Assembly: GCA_964538375.1 (NCBI GenBank)
Contig: CAZIFQ010000044.1
Span: 1-22,892 of the forward strand
DNA: 22,892 bases
Reading direction: 5' to 3'
Origin: JAUUZQ01 sp964538375
Lineage (GTDB): Bacteria; Bacteroidota; Bacteroidia; Bacteroidales; GCA-2748055
In this document: positions 5,314-13,024 of the stretch, in pieces
Numbering within the stretch: position 1 is the stretch's first letter
Layout: every line of letters starts with the position of its first letter
Translations under genes and position numbers: made by a program
The notes under the pieces: model-generated
What the model saw: only the letters and a program-made list of their open reading frames with translations
Told to the model about the DNA's origin: nothing
Databases searched by the model: none

Positions 5314-7668
5314 CTACAAATACTTCAGCAAAATCTCATATAACTCATTTCTTTCAATGGGTTTCGAGATGTAATCGTTACATCCGGCATCTTTAACCTT
5401 CTGCTGATCACCCACCATGGCAAAGGCAGTCTGCGCGATAATAGGAATTGTTTTGTTGAATTTTCTGATTTCACGTGTCGCTTCAAATCCATCTACATCA
5501 GGCATTTTTATATCCATCAGAACTAGGTCAATGTCCTTATTATTCTTACAGATATCAATAGCTTCCTGTCCGTTATTGGCGCGAAAAATCTGCTTGCTGT
5601 AGCGCTTTAATATTTCGCTAAGGTAGAAGAATGCACTTTCATCATCTTCGGCAATGAGAATGGAGAGGTCTTTAAATCGTTTATTTTGTTCAGCTTGCAT
5701 AATAGTATTCGTGTGCTTGATGTTATTTGCAATCGGCATATTTGGTATGGTAAAACAGAACATGGAACCTTTACCTAAATTTGATTCTACCGAGATCTTT
5801 CCACCCATCAATTCAACAAATCCTTTTGATATTGCCAGCCCGAGTCCAGATCCTTCGTACTCCTTTGTGATGGTCAGATTTGCCTGGACAAACCTGTCAA
5901 AAATTGCATCCTGGCTATTGGGTGATATTCCTATCCCTTCATCTTTCACATAAAACTCCAACATATTGTCCCTCATTTTATATCCAACTTCTATGCTTCC
6001 TTTGTGGCTATATTTGATGGCATTTTTTATAAGATTTGAGATTATCGCAAACAGTTTCTCTTTATCAGTATTAATAATAGCAGCTGTATTTTCAAGCGGT
6101 TTTTTTATGGAGAGTTTTAATCCTTTCAAATCTGCTTCTGGCATGAAGAACTCATACAGGTAATCGAGCTGATCATTGATATTGGTTTCAGAGTTGAATA
6201 GTTCTGCTTGTTCGGATTCGATTTTTGAAATATCAATAATATCATTTATTGTATTTAGCATACGATCTCCACTCTTTTGAATGATCCTTAAATATTCAGT
6301 TCGTTGATCATCTTCAAGATTTTCACTGCTAAGAAGATCAGCGAACCCAAGAATTCCGTTCATGGGAGTCCGAATTTCATGACTCATATTTGCAAGAAAA
6401 GCAGATTTCAACCTGTCACTTTCCTGGGCTCTTTGTTTCTCTATTTGGAGATCTTGTAAAATCTTCATATTTTCTGAAATATCCGTATGGGTTCCAACCA
6501 ATCGCAAGGGAACTCCATTATCATCTTTATCAACGATGATACCACGGCCCATGATCCACATCCAATCCCCATCTTTCTTCAAAAATCTAAACTCTTCAAT
6601 AAATCGTTCTGTAATACCATCCAGGTGGTTCTGAGCAGCTTTCATTACTGAGTCAACATCCCCAGGATGTACCCTAAGCTGGAATTCTTCCAATCTATGT
6701 GGAAACTCATTCTCTTCATAGCCAGCCATTTCGTAATAGCGTGGATCAAAATCAACTTCGTCTGTGAGTAGGTTCCAGCTCCACATTCCATCATTCGCAG
6801 CCCGGAAAATATTTGATAAACGCTCAGTAGTTGCCTTTAACTCCTGCTCTGCCTTCATGCGAACCGAAATGTCCCTGGTAAGCGCCATAAAGCCAACCGG
6901 ATTTCCTTCACCATCCTTAATTAATGTGGAACTGATCTCAGCAGGAAATGTACTTCCGTCTTTTCGGAGTAAGGTGTATTTCAGGTTATTTGCAATTCCT
7001 TCTTTTAACACTTTTGAAGCATTTTTATGAACCAGCTCTCGTTCATCTTCAACAATAAAATTGAAAACATTGGCTTCTTTTTCAATCAATTCTTCGACTG
7101 AAGAATATCCATGCATGTCCAATACTGCTTTATTAGCGGTTATAAGATTGCCTTTTAAATCTGAAAGAAAAACTCCGTCCGGAGAATTCTCAACCAGGGT
7201 TCTGTATCGCTCTTCACTATTTTGTAAGGCTTTTTCTGCTTCCTTTCGTTCCGTAATATCAATTACCTGGGCAACAGATTTTTTTGCACCGGCTACTGAT
7301 GCTATAACTGAAGATGTCAGTTCGAGATGTCTGTTTGATCCGTCGAATGTTTTCACGTGGAATTCATACCGGTTTGGTACTAAAATGCCCTCTCTTCGGT
7401 TTATATAACGCTCTGCGATTATCGACTTGTCTTCTTCTGCAACTATCTTTAAGAAATTTGTGCCAATCATATCCTTGGCTTTGCATTTCAGAATTTTTGT
7501 CAACTCTTTATTTACATATTCCACGGTATAATTATCCCCGATAATCATTATGCCGGAAGGAGAATTATCGACGAGTGATCTGTATTTTTGCTCACTCCAA
7601 TCTAATTCCTCCCTCAAACGTATAATTTCCTTTTCTAAGCGGATGATTTTTTCGAGGTCCTTTTCCAT
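5314..7668 (-). CDS. Soluble hybrid sensor histidine kinase (PAS-PAS-PAS-HisKA-HATPase-REC)
   Basis: 784 residues with no membrane segment or signal peptide. A short coiled-coil start (1-28) leads to three PAS domains at about 28-145, 152-270 and 285-400, each ending in a DITERK / DISVRM / DISEN-type C-cap. HisKA follows with phospho-acceptor His430 (SHEIRTP), then the ATPase domain with N-box NLIKNAIKY (Asn549), G1 DEGIGIS and G2 GSGLGLAI. The C-terminal receiver has acidic residues EDD (674-676), phospho-acceptor Asp719 (VLMDIKMP), Thr747 and Lys769. This is a cytosolic phosphorelay sensor whose PAS domains probably sense a ligand, redox state or light. There is no HPt or output domain and no response regulator next to it, so its partner is elsewhere. 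It is transcribed alone from its own promoter. Confidence 0.93.
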   Translation of the reverse strand: MEKDLEKIIRLEKEIIRLREELDWSEQKYRSLVDNSPSGIMIIGDNYTVEYVNKELTKILKCKAKDMIGTNFLKIVAEEDKSIIAERYINRREGILVPNRYEFHVKTFDGSNRHLELTSSVIASVAGAKKSVAQVIDITERKEAEKALQNSEERYRTLVENSPDGVFLSDLKGNLITANKAVLDMHGYSSVEELIEKEANVFNFIVEDERELVHKNASKVLKEGIANNLKYTLLRKDGSTFPAEISSTLIKDGEGNPVGFMALTRDISVRMKAEQELKATTERLSNIFRAANDGMWSWNLLTDEVDFDPRYYEMAGYEENEFPHRLEEFQLRVHPGDVDSVMKAAQNHLDGITERFIEEFRFLKKDGDWMWIMGRGIIVDKDDNGVPLRLVGTHTDISENMKILQDLQIEKQRAQESDRLKSAFLANMSHEIRTPMNGILGFADLLSSENLEDDQRTEYLRIIQKSGDRMLNTINDIIDISKIESEQAELFNSETNINDQLDYLYEFFMPEADLKGLKLSIKKPLENTAAIINTDKEKLFAIISNLIKNAIKYSHKGSIEVGYKMRDNMLEFYVKDEGIGISPNSQDAIFDRFVQANLTITKEYEGSGLGLAISKGFVELMGGKISVESNLGKGSMFCFTIPNMPIANNIKHTNTIMQAEQNKRFKDLSILIAEDDESAFFYLSEILKRYSKQIFRANNGQEAIDICKNNKDIDLVLMDIKMPDVDGFEATREIRKFNKTIPIIAQTAFAMVGDQQKVKDAGCNDYISKPIERNELYEILLKYL

Positions 7669-7728
7669 GGCGAAAACAATTTTGAAATAAAACTTAAGTG
7701 AGGTATTCTGAGGTGCAAGAAATTGGAA

Positions 7729-7760
7729 CTAAATTAGTTATTCATTTGCTAAGATACAAA
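7729..7760 (-). promoter_or_regulatory. Bacteroidota-type promoter for the hybrid kinase gene
   Basis: On the minus strand TTTG (7757-7760) is followed after 20 bases by TAATTTAG (7729-7736), a 7/8 match to TAnnTTTG. It lies about 60 bases before the kinase ATG. Confidence 0.5.
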
Positions 7761-7924
7761 AAGCTGAATTAGTCGGTGGCTGACACAAGGTCAGTAACAA
7801 TCATCACACTTCCTGTAATTTCGCGCAATATTGTCCGACTAACATGTATTTTAGATCCTTATTATGAATTGGTATCGAATTTGTAACTTTCGGGGCTATA
7901 AGAAATTAATAAAATTTATATAAA

Positions 7925-8926
7925 ATGGATCTATTTAAACCAATGGATAATCTTGAATCGAAAGAGAATTCCGGAGTTAATCCGGATGGAAACACAGAAC
8001 ATGTACATTGTCTGATACTTGGATCAGGCCCCGCAGGATATACTGCAGCGATTTATGCAGCACGAGCAAACTTAAAGCCGGTTTTATACACAGGTATGCA
8101 GATGGGCGGACAGCTGACTACAACTACTGAAGTTGATAATTTCCCCGGTTATCCGGATGGTACAGATGGTACAGCTATGATGGCAGACCTGGAAAAGCAA
8201 GCACGCCGTTTTGGTACTGATGTTAGATTTGGACTGGCAACAGCAGTTGATTTCAACGGAAAGGTAAAAAAGGTTACCGTGGATGGAAAGACAGTGATAA
8301 CTGCTGATTCAGTGATCCTGGCTACGGGGGCTACAGCTAAATATCTCGGACTGGAGTCTGAAGAGAAATACAAGGGTTTTGGTGTTTCAGCATGTGCTAC
8401 ATGTGATGGTTTCTTTTACAGGGACAAAGTGGTTGCTGTTGTTGGAGGAGGAGATACAGCTGCTGAGGAATCTACCTACCTGGCTGGCATCTGTAAAAAA
8501 GTTTATTTGATCGTTCGTCGTGACGAACTTCGGGCTTCGAAAGCCATGCAGAAGAGGGTTGAGAACACAAAGAATATCGAAGTGCTCTGGAAGCATCAGA
8601 CAAAGGAACTGAAAGGCGATAATGTTGTACAATCTATAGATCTTTACAAGTACAAAGGAGAAGCAAATGAGGAGATAGTCTCTTACGATATTGATGGTTT
8701 TTTCCTTGCTATTGGACACACACCCAATTCAGACATTTTTAAGAATTATTTAGATACCGATGAAACAGGTTATGTGATTACCGTTCCCGGCACTTCAAAA
8801 ACCAATGTTCCCGGTATATTCGCCTGTGGTGACTTGCAGGATAAAGTATATCGCCAGGCTGTTACAGCAGCTGGAACCGGTTGCATGGCGGCTCTTGATG
8901 CAGAGAGGTATTTGGGGGAAGGCTAG
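7925..8926 (+). CDS. trxB: Thioredoxin reductase
   Basis: 333 residues. A two-nucleotide-binding-domain flavoenzyme: FAD motif GSGPAGYTAA at 33-42, redox-active CATC with Cys157 and Cys160, NADPH motif GGGDTAAEE at 174-182 followed by VRRDELRAS, and the C-terminal FAD motif CGDLQDKVYRQA at 301-312. It transfers electrons from NADPH to thioredoxin in the cytosol. There is an N-terminal extension of about 25 hydrophilic residues before the usual start of the family (EHVHCLILGSG). The only alternative start is the ATG 18 bp inside, which still leaves most of the extension. It is transcribed alone, diverging from the kinase, and ends at a bidirectional terminator shared with the sphingolipid gene. 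Confidence 0.95.
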   Translation: MDLFKPMDNLESKENSGVNPDGNTEHVHCLILGSGPAGYTAAIYAARANLKPVLYTGMQMGGQLTTTTEVDNFPGYPDGTDGTAMMADLEKQARRFGTDVRFGLATAVDFNGKVKKVTVDGKTVITADSVILATGATAKYLGLESEEKYKGFGVSACATCDGFFYRDKVVAVVGGGDTAAEESTYLAGICKKVYLIVRRDELRASKAMQKRVENTKNIEVLWKHQTKELKGDNVVQSIDLYKYKGEANEEIVSYDIDGFFLAIGHTPNSDIFKNYLDTDETGYVITVPGTSKTNVPGIFACGDLQDKVYRQAVTAAGTGCMAALDAERYLGEG

Positions 8927-8974
8927 ATCAGGAGCGCTATATAAACGAAAAATCCCAGGTTGAGTTTTTTACAT

Positions 8975-9011
8975 AAAAAAAACGGCAGGAAAATCTCCTA
9001 CCGTTTTTTTT
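8975..9011. terminator. Bidirectional terminator between trxB and the serine palmitoyltransferase gene
   Basis: A-run, then CGGcAGGA (8983-8990), a 5-base loop and TCCTaCCG (8996-9003), then eight T. The A and T runs also pair and give a U-tract in both directions, so it can terminate both convergent genes. Confidence 0.9.
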
Positions 9012-9024
9012 ATTTGTTTAACTC

Positions 9025-9042
9025 CAAGTACTCCAAGTACTT
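9025..9042. repeat. 9-bp tandem repeat, two units
   Basis: CAAGTACTC followed by CAAGTACTT, the same family as the arrays at 5254 and 19333. It lies between the terminator and the 3' end of the serine palmitoyltransferase gene. Confidence 0.75.
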
Positions 9043-9047
9043 CTCCC

Positions 9048-10304
9048 TTACACCCTCAACTTACTGATATCAGTAAAAGTTTCAGTATTATATTCACCTG
9101 ACTTAAGTTTAACATGACATGTTGTGAACGCTGCAATTGTCTCCTCCACATCGTCAAGGTTATGCATTGAGGTTGGAATCAATCTCAACAGGATTTCACC
9201 TTTCGGAATAACCGGGTAAATAACCATAGAACAGAAAATGTTATAGTTCTCTCTTAGGTCGAGAATAAGGTTGGTAGCTTCTACCAATCCACCATGCATA
9301 TATACAGGAGTTACCGGTGATTCAGTTACACCAATATCAAAACCAGCATCTTTAAGACCAGTTTGTAATGCATTAACAACACTCCAGAGTTTTGTGCGAA
9401 GCTCAGGCATTGTTTTTAACATCTCAAGCCGCTTAAGTGCTCCAATTACCATTGCCATTGGAAGTGACTTTGCAAAAGTTTGTGAACGCATGTTGTATCT
9501 CAGAAAATCAATTACTTCATGCTTACTTGCAACAAAGCCGCCAATACCGGCCATTGCTTTTGCGAAAGTAGAGAAGTAAAGGTCAATCTTGTCCTGGACC
9601 CCATAATATTCGCCTGTTCCCATACCTGAGGGACCCATAGTTCCAAAGCCGTGAGCATCGTCAACAAGAAGACGGAAATCGTATTTATCCTTAAGGGCAC
9701 AAATTGTTTTCAGATTACCAAGGTCACCGGCCATGCCAAATACTCCTTCAGTAATTAACAATACACCTCCACCTTGTTGCTCAGCGCGTTTTGTAGCACG
9801 CTCCAGCTGCTTCTCAAGGTTTTCCATGTTGTTGTGAGGGAAAACAAATCTTTTCGCCAAAGACATTCTCATTCCATCCAAAATACAAGCGTGTGATTCT
9901 GAATCGTAGACAATTACATCGTTTCTGGTTGTGACAGCATCAATTATGGACGTCATTCCCTGGTAACCATAATTCAACAGAAAAGCATCTTCTTTTTGCA
10001 CAAAATCGGCCAGGGCATTTTCCAGTTCTTCATGTTTTTTTGTTTGCCCGGACATCATCCTGGCACCCATGGGATAAGCCATTCCATATTCAATTGCAGC
10101 ATCAGCATCAGCCTTGCGCACATCTGGATGATTACCTAATCCAAGGTAATTATTAAGACTCCATGATAGCACTTCTTTCCCGCGGAATTTCATCCGTGAA
10201 GAAATCTCCCCCTCCAGTTTCGGAAATGCAAAATACCCATGTCCGGCCTTTTGGTACTGACCAATCGGGCCTCGGTCTGTTGTAATTCTTTCGAAAATAT
10301 CCAC
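9048..10304 (-). CDS. spt: Serine palmitoyltransferase (alpha-oxoamine synthase family)
   Basis: 418 residues from GTG 10304. It is a PLP-dependent alpha-oxoamine synthase: substrate-side NNYLGLGNHP, cofactor-stacking His138 in SESHACILDG, DDAHGFG (Asp215, His218) and the Schiff-base Lys249 in STFAKAMAGIGG. The family includes KBL, BioF, HemA and Spt. The N-terminus (IGQYQKAGHGYFAFPKLEG) and length resemble the Bacteroidota serine palmitoyltransferase, which condenses serine with a long-chain acyl-CoA to 3-ketosphinganine, the first step of sphingolipid synthesis. Glycine C-acetyltransferase (Kbl) is the main alternative; no threonine dehydrogenase is beside it. The gene is monocistronic with a near-perfect promoter upstream. 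Family certain, Spt assignment likely. Confidence 0.85.
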   Translation of the reverse strand: MDIFERITTDRGPIGQYQKAGHGYFAFPKLEGEISSRMKFRGKEVLSWSLNNYLGLGNHPDVRKADADAAIEYGMAYPMGARMMSGQTKKHEELENALADFVQKEDAFLLNYGYQGMTSIIDAVTTRNDVIVYDSESHACILDGMRMSLAKRFVFPHNNMENLEKQLERATKRAEQQGGGVLLITEGVFGMAGDLGNLKTICALKDKYDFRLLVDDAHGFGTMGPSGMGTGEYYGVQDKIDLYFSTFAKAMAGIGGFVASKHEVIDFLRYNMRSQTFAKSLPMAMVIGALKRLEMLKTMPELRTKLWSVVNALQTGLKDAGFDIGVTESPVTPVYMHGGLVEATNLILDLRENYNIFCSMVIYPVIPKGEILLRLIPTSMHNLDDVEETIAAFTTCHVKLKSGEYNTETFTDISKLRV

Positions 10305-10332
10305 TGATTGTGATTTTAATTAATAATGGCTG

Positions 10333-10363
10333 CAAATTTACAGTTTTTTGTTGTCAGAACAAA
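10333..10363 (-). promoter_or_regulatory. Consensus Bacteroidota promoter for the spt gene
   Basis: On the minus strand TTTG (10360-10363), a 19-base spacer and TAAATTTG (10333-10340) match both elements of the Bacteroidota promoter exactly. The predicted leader to the GTG at 10304 is about 20-25 bases. Confidence 0.75.
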
Positions 10364-10584
10364 CGCTTATAGACTAAATGCTGATTCCTTGCGTTTAAAA
10401 ATGTATAAGAAACTGCGGGGAGCTTTGATTTTAGTGCTGTTTTGAACAATGAACAACTTGGGTTTTAAATTTGTTTTAGCCCTTAGAATTTGAGTATATA
10501 TCAATTTCAAAGAAGCATAATTATAAATCTGGTGATATCTCTTTGTTCTTCTTGGTTTTAGTTGGAAAATAATAAAAATAAATA

Positions 10585-10616
10585 TTTCTATAATTCGTTC
10601 ATTTATTGTAATTTTG
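10585..10616 (+). promoter_or_regulatory. Promoter of the bamD-recN cluster, almost leaderless
   Basis: TAATTTTG (10609-10616) is a perfect TAnnTTTG element, with TTTC (10585-10588, 3/4 match to TTTG) 20 bases upstream. The -7 element ends 4 bases before the bamD ATG, so transcription would begin at or within a few bases of the start codon. The rest of the 316-nt gap 10305-10620 holds the divergent spt promoter and otherwise AT-rich sequence with no gene. Confidence 0.6.
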
Positions 10617-10620
10617 CGCC

Positions 10621-11433
10621 ATGTTAAAAAATCGTGTTAAAATAATTCTCTTTCTGGTGATTGCGTCCGGCATAATGGCAGGTTGTGGAGAGTATGAGAA
10701 AATTCTTAAAAGCAGGGACCATGCTTTTAAGTATAAGAAGGCCATAGAGTATTATGAAGCAGAGGAATTTGTGAAGGCAGGAACACTGTTCGACCAGGTA
10801 GTAAATATATACCGGGGTACCATTAAAGCTGATACCGTTAAATATTACCAGGCAAAAAGTTATTACGGACAACGTGATTATATTCTGTCCGGTCATTACT
10901 TCGGTGAATTGGCGTCTACCTATTTAAATAGTGTGTATGTTGAAGAGTCTGAATTTATGGTAGCTTATTGCTACTATAAACAGTCACCCAGGTCGGAACT
11001 GGACCAGGGGCCAACCTACCAGGCGATAAATTCCTTGAAAATGTACATGATGAAGTATCCGACCTCTGAAAAAATTACAGAGAGCCAGGAACTGATCAAT
11101 GAAATGAGTGATAAAATTGTTGATAAGTCTTATATTAGTGCCAAGCTATATTTTGACCTGGGATATTACAAAGCAGCAATTATAGCCCTGAGAAACAGTC
11201 TTTCAGAATATCCGGAAACACAATATAGGGAAGAACTTATGTATCTTATTTTGAAATCCAGTTACCTGCTTGCAGATAATAGCATTGAAAGTAAGAGAAT
11301 TGAAAGATTTCAATCGACCGTTGATGAGTACCTTTCTTTTACTTCGGAATTTCCTGAAAGTGATAATCTGCGTGAAGCAGAAAAGATGTACAACGGTTCA
11401 AAAAAAATATTGGAAAAAAATACAAAAAATTAA
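10621..11433 (+). CDS. bamD: Outer membrane protein assembly factor BamD (TPR lipoprotein)
   Basis: 270 residues. Signal peptide with lipobox IMAGC, acylated Cys22, followed by tetratricopeptide-like helical pairs (AIEYYEAEEFVKAGTLFDQV; YYQAKSYYGQRDYILSGHYFGEL; SEFMVAYCYYKQSP; AKLYFDLGYYKAAIIALRN). BamD is an essential partner of BamA in inserting beta-barrel proteins into the outer membrane, acting on its periplasmic face. Length and layout match Bacteroidota BamD. It is the first gene of the bamD-rpoZ-coaBC-DUF4835-recN group and has a promoter immediately before the ATG. Confidence 0.9.
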   Translation: MLKNRVKIILFLVIASGIMAGCGEYEKILKSRDHAFKYKKAIEYYEAEEFVKAGTLFDQVVNIYRGTIKADTVKYYQAKSYYGQRDYILSGHYFGELASTYLNSVYVEESEFMVAYCYYKQSPRSELDQGPTYQAINSLKMYMMKYPTSEKITESQELINEMSDKIVDKSYISAKLYFDLGYYKAAIIALRNSLSEYPETQYREELMYLILKSSYLLADNSIESKRIERFQSTVDEYLSFTSEFPESDNLREAEKMYNGSKKILEKNTKN

Positions 11434-11438
11434 TATTG

Positions 11439-11774
11439 ATGGATTACAAGAAAACAAAAGCACCTTTATCTACTATTACAAGGGATTTAACAGTAACTGA
11501 AGATCATACTGATAATATTTATCAGAGAGTTATGGTAGTTTCAAAACGTGCCAATCAAATTAGTGTTGAGCTGAAGCAAGAGCTGAATCAAAAATTAGAG
11601 GAGTTTGCTTCATACACAGATAACCTGGAAGAGGTATTTGAGAATCCTGAGCAGATTGAGATCTCAAAATATTATGAGCGGCTTCCGAAACCAACCCTTA
11701 TCGCTCTGCAGGAACTAGAAGACAATGAAATTTATTTCAGGGTTAACGAACCTACTCCTGAAATTACAGAGTAA
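11439..11774 (+). CDS. rpoZ: DNA-directed RNA polymerase omega subunit
   Basis: 111 residues from ATG 11439 (a TTG one codon earlier is less likely). It is the Bacteroidota version of RpoZ/Rpb6: DNIYQRVMVVSKRANQISVELKQELNQKLEEF carries the conserved omega core, which latches the beta-prime subunit during polymerase assembly, and is followed by an acidic tail ending PTPEITE. It starts 5 bp after bamD and ends 12 bp before coaBC, consistent with one transcript. This short protein is recognised mainly by the conserved core and gene order. Confidence 0.85.
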   Translation: MDYKKTKAPLSTITRDLTVTEDHTDNIYQRVMVVSKRANQISVELKQELNQKLEEFASYTDNLEEVFENPEQIEISKYYERLPKPTLIALQELEDNEIYFRVNEPTPEITE

Positions 11775-11786
11775 AAAATCAACCTG

Positions 11787-12350
11787 ATGGACCTCTCAGG
11801 AAAAAAAATAATTCTATCCGTTACAGGCAGTATTGCGGCATATAAGGCCGTGATTCTACTCAGATTATTTGTCAGGGAGGGAGCCGATGTGCAGGTTTTA
11901 ATGACTGAAACAGCAAAGGAGTTTATCACTCCTGTGACTTTCTCAGCACTCTCAGGCAAACCGGTTTTGTCGGATTTTTTTGTTGATACAAGTGGCAGCT
12001 GGAATAGCCATGTTGACCTGGGAGTAAATGCCGATTTGATGGTTATAGCCCCGGCAACAGCAACTACAATGGGGAAAATGGCAAACGGAATTGCCGATAA
12101 CCTTCTTGTTACTACATATCTTTCTGCACGCTGTCCGGTAATTATTGCGCCTGCAATGGATATGGACATGTACCAGCATCCTTCAACGCAGAATAATATT
12201 GAAAAGCTGAAATCATTCGGAAACACTATACTCGACCCTGTAGCAGGAGAACTGGCAAGCGGATTGTCAGGAAAAGGAAGAATGGAAGAGCCGGAGAAAA
12301 TTATCTCTTTCCTTAAAGCGTTTGAAACTCCTGAAAAAAAAAACTCCTGA
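11787..12350 (+). CDS. coaBC: CoaBC, N-terminal CoaC half (phosphopantothenoylcysteine decarboxylase), ends at a frameshift
   Basis: 187 residues from ATG 11787. The FMN-binding CoaC domain is complete: GSIAAYKA (14-21), catalytic His75 in SHVDLG, APATATTMGKMANGIADN and APAMDMDMY (121-129). CoaC decarboxylates phosphopantothenoylcysteine to phosphopantetheine in coenzyme A synthesis. Two positions differ from E. coli Dfp: the PAMN Asn is Asp125 and the ACGD cysteine is replaced in ELASGLSGKGRM; both may be normal for the phylum. The frame runs into TGA 12348-12350 right after a run of ten A, while the CoaB half continues in the -1 frame. So the gene is broken, mis-sequenced, or expressed by slippage. 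Confidence 0.88.
   Translation: MDLSGKKIILSVTGSIAAYKAVILLRLFVREGADVQVLMTETAKEFITPVTFSALSGKPVLSDFFVDTSGSWNSHVDLGVNADLMVIAPATATTMGKMANGIADNLLVTTYLSARCPVIIAPAMDMDMYQHPSTQNNIEKLKSFGNTILDPVAGELASGLSGKGRMEEPEKIISFLKAFETPEKKNS
12334..12343 (+). other. Run of ten A at the coaB/coaC frame junction
   Basis: A10 within CTGA...CTCCTGA. In the upstream frame it is followed at once by a stop; one extra A (or two fewer) joins the two halves of coaBC in frame. It is a classical site for sequencing indels, polymerase slippage or -1 ribosomal slippage. Confidence 0.9.
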
Positions 12351-13024
12351 ATCCGGCCAAAGAACTCCCCGGAGAAAATAGAAAAATCCTCGTTACTGCC
12401 GGTCCTACATACGAAGCCATAGATCCTGTACGTTTTATTGGTAATCACTCATCCGGAAAAATGGGTTATGCTATTGCTGATGCATTTGCTGCTGCGGGAG
12501 CTGAAGTCTTCCTGGTGTCAGGTCCTACAGCGATTCAGGTTGAGATGCCGGGTGTGAAATTGATTTCCGTGGTATCAGCACATGAGATGTACCTGGCTTG
12601 TGCTGATTTAATTGAGGAAGTTGATATCGCTGTCTTTTCAGCTGCTGTGGCAGATTTCACACCTGAGAAGAAGACGGATTCAAAGATGAAAAGCGGAAAG
12701 GATAAGCTGTTATTGCAGCTTGTTCCTACAAAAGATATTGCTGCGGAGATGGGAAGGAAAAAGTGTGTCGGACAGGTATTTGTTGGTTTTGCACTGGAGA
12801 CTGAAAATGGAATAAAGCATGCAAAAGAAAAACTGGCTAAGAAGAACTTTGATCTGATTGTGCTGAATACCCTGGAAGATAAAGGAGCCGGATTTGGGAC
12901 TGATACGAATAAGGTAACAATGATTGATAAATCGGGTAATATTGATAAATTTGAACTGAAGCTTAAGTCGAAAGTTGCTGTTGATGTCGTAGACAAAGCT
13001 TTAAAATTATTAAACCATGCGTAA
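12344..13024 (+). CDS. coaBC: CoaBC, C-terminal CoaB half (phosphopantothenate-cysteine ligase), in the shifted frame
   Basis: In the -1 frame after the A-run the sequence is open from 12344 to TAA 13022-13024 and reads LLNPAKELPGENRKILVTAG..., entering the CoaB Rossmann fold: VTAGPTYEAIDPVRFIGNHS with SGKMG, then FSAAVADFTPE, KLQLVPTKDIAAEM-type K/PTKDI motif, VGFALET and LIVLNTL. CoaB joins cysteine to 4'-phosphopantothenate using CTP. The first ATG in this frame is at 12461, inside SSGKMGYA; starting there would lose the first strand and nucleotide loop, so an independent active CoaB is unlikely and fusion to CoaC is expected. The stop overlaps the next gene's start by 8 bp, so translation is probably coupled. 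Confidence 0.85.
   Translation, partial: LLNPAKELPGENRKILVTAGPTYEAIDPVRFIGNHSSGKMGYAIADAFAAAGAEVFLVSGPTAIQVEMPGVKLISVVSAHEMYLACADLIEEVDIAVFSAAVADFTPEKKTDSKMKSGKDKLLLQLVPTKDIAAEMGRKKCVGQVFVGFALETENGIKHAKEKLAKKNFDLIVLNTLEDKGAGFGTDTNKVTMIDKSGNIDKFELKLKSKVAVDVVDKALKLLNHA

Noticed and set aside
11732..12448. Long open frame on the minus strand opposite coaBC (238 residues)
   Set aside because: It is antisense to a clearly recognised CoaC domain and part of the frame-shifted junction; low-complexity Ser/Phe/Ile-rich composition is typical of shadow frames.
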